Virus record (IMG/VR): IMGVR_UViG_3300038424_000215
Location: 1 to 22,422 of that record
From: a virus
Reading direction: 5' to 3' (one strand)
Length of the DNA stretch: 22,422 nucleotides
Part shown: in pieces, positions 19,983-22,422 of the stretch
Layout: the number at the start of each line of letters is the position of its first letter
Position numbering within the stretch: position 1 is the first letter of the stretch
The notes under the pieces: model-generated
Seen by the model: only the letters and a program-made list of their open reading frames with translations
What the model was told of the DNA's origin: nothing
Database searches by the model: none
Program-made: the position numbers and the translations under genes

Positions 19983-21428
19983 ATGACGGGAATCAATGGC
20001 GATTACTACTTAAAAACCACCACCGGAGATGTTTACCAGAAGCAGTCCGGGGCCTGGGTGCTCATCGGGAACATCAAAGGCGCGAATGGGGCTCCCGGTG
20101 CGCATGGGAGTGTCTGGTATGAGGACGCCGGCCCGCCGGGCTTCGGGATCGGAGACAACGGCGATTACTACTTGGACACAACCACCGACGACGTCTACTA
20201 CAAGTCGGGCACATGGTCGGTGATCGCCAACATCAGGGGCGCGGCGGGCGTCGTGGGTAGTGTCTGGTACGAGGGCTCCGGAGCTCCGCCTACGGGCAAC
20301 TACGTGGTCAACGGCGGATTCGAGACGGGCGTCCTCACGCCATGGGTGGACAATTCCAACGTCGGGGGTTCGGTCAACGTCGGCGGGAGCTATGCCCACA
20401 CGGGTTCATATGGAGTGCAGGTCCTCGACGTGATCATCTACGGGGCGCTCAACCCCGACACCTCGGAGATCTATCAGGATCTCGGGGCGGTGCCGATATC
20501 GCAGCCGTTCTCATTCTGGTACAAGATCATCTACTCCAGCTGGACCTACACGGCACATGTGACGGTGACTATCTCGGACGAGTCTGGCACCCCGCACTCG
20601 GAGACCCTGCTCGATCTCACCAACCCCGACATCGGCGACTGGATACATGTGACCGGCACAACCGTGAGTGCCTACGAGGCGGGCCGTCTGCATGTGAAGA
20701 TCGTTGCGTCCGCGGCGAGCGACGATGGGATGGAGGTCTTTGAGGTGGACTCCGACGACTTCTCCATCGGGAGCGGGATCGGCGTTGATGGAGACTACTA
20801 CCTCGACACTGATAACGGGGACGTCTATCACAAGGAGAGCGGGACATGGGTCCTGATCGGGAGCATTAAGGGAGCCACGGGGCCGGCGGGTCCGAATGAC
20901 ATCACTACGAGCACCACTACCAACCTAACGGGAATCCTCGAAGGAGATGGGAGTCATGTCGGGGCAATCTCCCCCTCAGCTCCAGGGTCGGGCCTGAGAA
21001 GTGTTGTGGGCATTGACCACGGTGATACGGCCTTCTCTGAGAAAGCCTTGCTTGATACCACAAACCCGGCCGACCTCGGGACGGCCGGCCCTGGGACTCA
21101 GCTGGTGGCAGCAAGAAGAGATCACATCCACACCCTGCCGAAGCTTGACGACCTCGCCGCGCCCGACGACGGCACGGACCTCGACGCCACGACGTCCCTG
21201 CACGGTCTCTCCAAGAAGGCGACTGCCCCGGCCTCTGGGCTGCTTAGCGTGCTCGCCATTGGGAATGGAGAGACCGCCCGCTCCGACAAGGCCATTTTCG
21301 ACACCACGAACCCCGCGATGGATGGAACGGCGGGCCCCGGGACGCAACTCGTGGCCGCGAGAAGGGATCATGTCCACCCATCAGATACGTCCCGCGCGAT
21401 GCGAATATTTTCATTCTTTATAGGATGA
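19983..21428 (+). CDS. Modular tail fibre protein
   Basis: ATG 19983 is chosen because GGTGAT lies just upstream; TTG 19947 and GTG 19971 are in-frame alternatives. The 481-residue product has module copies GINGDYYLKTTTGDVYQKQ...NIKG, then GSVWYEDAGPP, GDNGDYYLDTTTDDVYYKS...NIRG and GSVWYEGSGAPP. A jelly-roll carbohydrate-binding-like insert follows (residues about 103-260, NYVVNGGFETGVLTPW, HTGSYGVQV, FSFWYKIIY), then another DGDYYLDTDNGDVYHKE module. The C-terminal end has two 51-residue repeats (20979-21131, 21225-21377), each ending GTQLVAARRDHxH. The HxH motifs may bind metal in a trimeric fibre. It is a probable receptor-binding or stalk component. Confidence 0.78.
   Translation: MTGINGDYYLKTTTGDVYQKQSGAWVLIGNIKGANGAPGAHGSVWYEDAGPPGFGIGDNGDYYLDTTTDDVYYKSGTWSVIANIRGAAGVVGSVWYEGSGAPPTGNYVVNGGFETGVLTPWVDNSNVGGSVNVGGSYAHTGSYGVQVLDVIIYGALNPDTSEIYQDLGAVPISQPFSFWYKIIYSSWTYTAHVTVTISDESGTPHSETLLDLTNPDIGDWIHVTGTTVSAYEAGRLHVKIVASAASDDGMEVFEVDSDDFSIGSGIGVDGDYYLDTDNGDVYHKESGTWVLIGSIKGATGPAGPNDITTSTTTNLTGILEGDGSHVGAISPSAPGSGLRSVVGIDHGDTAFSEKALLDTTNPADLGTAGPGTQLVAARRDHIHTLPKLDDLAAPDDGTDLDATTSLHGLSKKATAPASGLLSVLAIGNGETARSDKAIFDTTNPAMDGTAGPGTQLVAARRDHVHPSDTSRAMRIFSFFIG
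20979..21377 (+). repeat. Two 51-residue repeats ending in HxH
   Basis: Copies at 20979-21131 and 21225-21377 code for units that are 37 of 51 residues identical by direct count. Both contain DTTNPAxxGTAGPGTQLVAARRDHxH. The spacer between holds a DDGTDLDATTSLHGLSKKAT segment. Histidines in HxH order, as in T4 gp37 and similar fibres, may hold metal on the trimer axis. Confidence 0.8.
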
Positions 21429-21432
21429 GACC

Positions 21433-22422
21433 ATGACACTTGTGCTAAACACGACTGAAACGATCCGGGGGGTGGCGGGAACGGCTTCCGCCGTTACCTG
21501 CACTATCACCGGGGCGGAGATCTCTGGCGGTGTGGAGACCTATAAAGTTCTCTATCAGGGGCAGCTCCCCAGCTCGGCCGGCACCCTCTACACGGTGCCG
21601 GCCTCCACGATGGCCGTGATCCGGAACATCAACCTGACGAATGCGACCGGGAGTGCAGTATTGGGGGTCATCCTCTACGTGAACGGCACCGCCGCGGTGA
21701 ACCAGATCTGCGGCAGCACCACGATCCCCGCATACGCTACCCTCATGAGGACGGACTCCGGCTGGGTGATGACGGGCCCGGATGGAATTCAGCAGCAGGG
21801 GACGACCCCCCAGGCGGCGATCCACAACCGGAACATCCTCATCAACCCCGGATTCACCATCAAGCAGCGTGCCTATGCCTCCGGTGCGACTCTCGCGGCC
21901 GGGGTATACGGACATGATCGATGGAAGGCTGGCGCTGGTGGGGGAGATTACACCTTCACACAGCTGGCAGGTCCGACAACGATCACGATCGCCTCGGGGA
22001 AGACCCTTATCCAAGTAGTCGAGGATAAGAACGTCCTCGGGGGGACGTATATCCTCTCGTGGGCCGGCACGGCGCAGGCCCGATATGGTCTAAATTCCGC
22101 CACTCCCTCGGGTTCCTATGCTGCGTCTCCGATTATCATCTCGGGGCAGTCTGCAGGCACTACGATGTCCGTGGAGTTCAATGCGGGCTCTCTCGGCACG
22201 GTGCAGCTAGAGTTGGGAAGTGTGGTGACGGCATTCGAGTTCCGGCCGTTCTCGATGGAGCAGACGTTGTGCAAGAGATATTTTCAGTCGTTCAACGTCG
22301 TGATGATCTCAATCACCGTGAATGCACTGGCGGGAACTTGTATTTACCCGGTAGAGATGCAAACGACCCCTACATTCGCGTTCAGCTACCTCGGCGTCGC
22401 GAACACCGTCTATAATATCCTT
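21433..22422 (+). CDS. Tail fibre/receptor-binding protein, C-terminal end missing
   Basis: This frame starts at ATG 21433, four bases after the previous stop, and is open for 330 codons to the window end. The N-terminal part (about 1-115) is beta-rich, with LPSSAGTLYTVPASTMAVIR and NINLTNATGSAVLGVILYV, like fibre-attachment domains. About residues 135-275 form a jelly-roll-like domain: NRNILINPGFTIKQR, HDRWKAGAGGGDYTFTQL, GGTYILSWAGTAQARYG and GTVQLELGSVVTAFEFRPFS. That last segment, followed by EQTLCKRYF, is a frequent mark of phage tail-fibre/side-tail proteins (QLElG...T.fe.R......C.rYf). The rest is truncated. It is a probable host-surface sugar binder. Confidence 0.72.
   Translation, partial: MTLVLNTTETIRGVAGTASAVTCTITGAEISGGVETYKVLYQGQLPSSAGTLYTVPASTMAVIRNINLTNATGSAVLGVILYVNGTAAVNQICGSTTIPAYATLMRTDSGWVMTGPDGIQQQGTTPQAAIHNRNILINPGFTIKQRAYASGATLAAGVYGHDRWKAGAGGGDYTFTQLAGPTTITIASGKTLIQVVEDKNVLGGTYILSWAGTAQARYGLNSATPSGSYAASPIIISGQSAGTTMSVEFNAGSLGTVQLELGSVVTAFEFRPFSMEQTLCKRYFQSFNVVMISITVNALAGTCIYPVEMQTTPTFAFSYLGVANTVYNIL

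Noticed and set aside
21782-22415. Other + strand frames near the window end
   Set aside because: They are shadows of the long fibre frame from 21433, which is open to the edge and carries recognisable fibre motifs.

Overview
The window is about 22.4 kb from the structural-gene region of a tailed virus or provirus (Caudoviricetes type) of an archaeon. All credible genes lie on the + strand and are tightly packed, with many ATGA or TAATG overlaps. The archaeal assignment rests on three AT-rich TATA-type promoters placed close enough to a start codon for leaderless or near-leaderless transcripts (upstream of 3855, 7267 and 8777), on CTCC-type Shine-Dalgarno sites, and on a Myb/SANT-like domain fragment and ribbon-helix-helix protein of archaeal style. 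The GC-rich but not extremely acidic proteome suggests a methanogen or relative (Methanomicrobia) rather than a haloarchaeon. That host guess is inference. No integrase, lysogeny module or host flank is visible, so free virus and provirus cannot be told apart. Both ends of the window cut through genes.

Layout. Positions 1-1532 hold a string of very small early or accessory genes: a Myb-like fragment, two cysteine-cluster proteins, a small helix-turn-helix protein and a PnuC-like membrane protein. Positions 1533-7207 hold DNA packaging and portal assembly: small terminase, large terminase, a small unknown, portal (behind its own promoter), a short beta-rich surface-type protein, and an unusual fusion of a class I glutamine amidotransferase to a MuF/SPP1 gp7-type head morphogenesis protein. 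Positions 7208-8776 are a separately promoted cassette placed between the MuF protein and the protease: a winged-helix protein, an array of about 26 NNNGG pentanucleotides, a protein with RAMP/Cas7-like features, and a ribbon-helix-helix protein. Positions 8777-12439 hold head maturation: protease with a nested zinc-ribbon scaffold, a decoration protein, a small protein and a Mu gpT-like major capsid protein. Positions 12476-14431 hold head-tail connectors plus a coiled-coil/transmembrane protein. Positions 14499-19319 hold tail tube, tail assembly chaperone (with a probable frameshifted extension), tape measure, and distal tail and hub proteins. Positions 19316-22422 hold receptor-binding fibre proteins built from shuffled repeat modules, with the last one truncated by the window end.

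The late genes work together in the usual way: scaffold and protease shape a capsid of gpT-like subunits around the portal, terminase fills it, connectors join a long non-contractile tail (no sheath gene seen), and the fibre genes give host specificity. The least ordinary parts are the pentamer array with its adjacent RAMP-like gene, the amidotransferase-MuF fusion, the protease gene with a nested scaffold that carries two zinc ribbons, the near-identical promoter used twice, and the modular tail-fibre cassette with two jelly-roll-like insertions at the same module boundary. No stretch longer than 300 bases lacks a gene; the longest is 7768-7949, which is the pentamer array.
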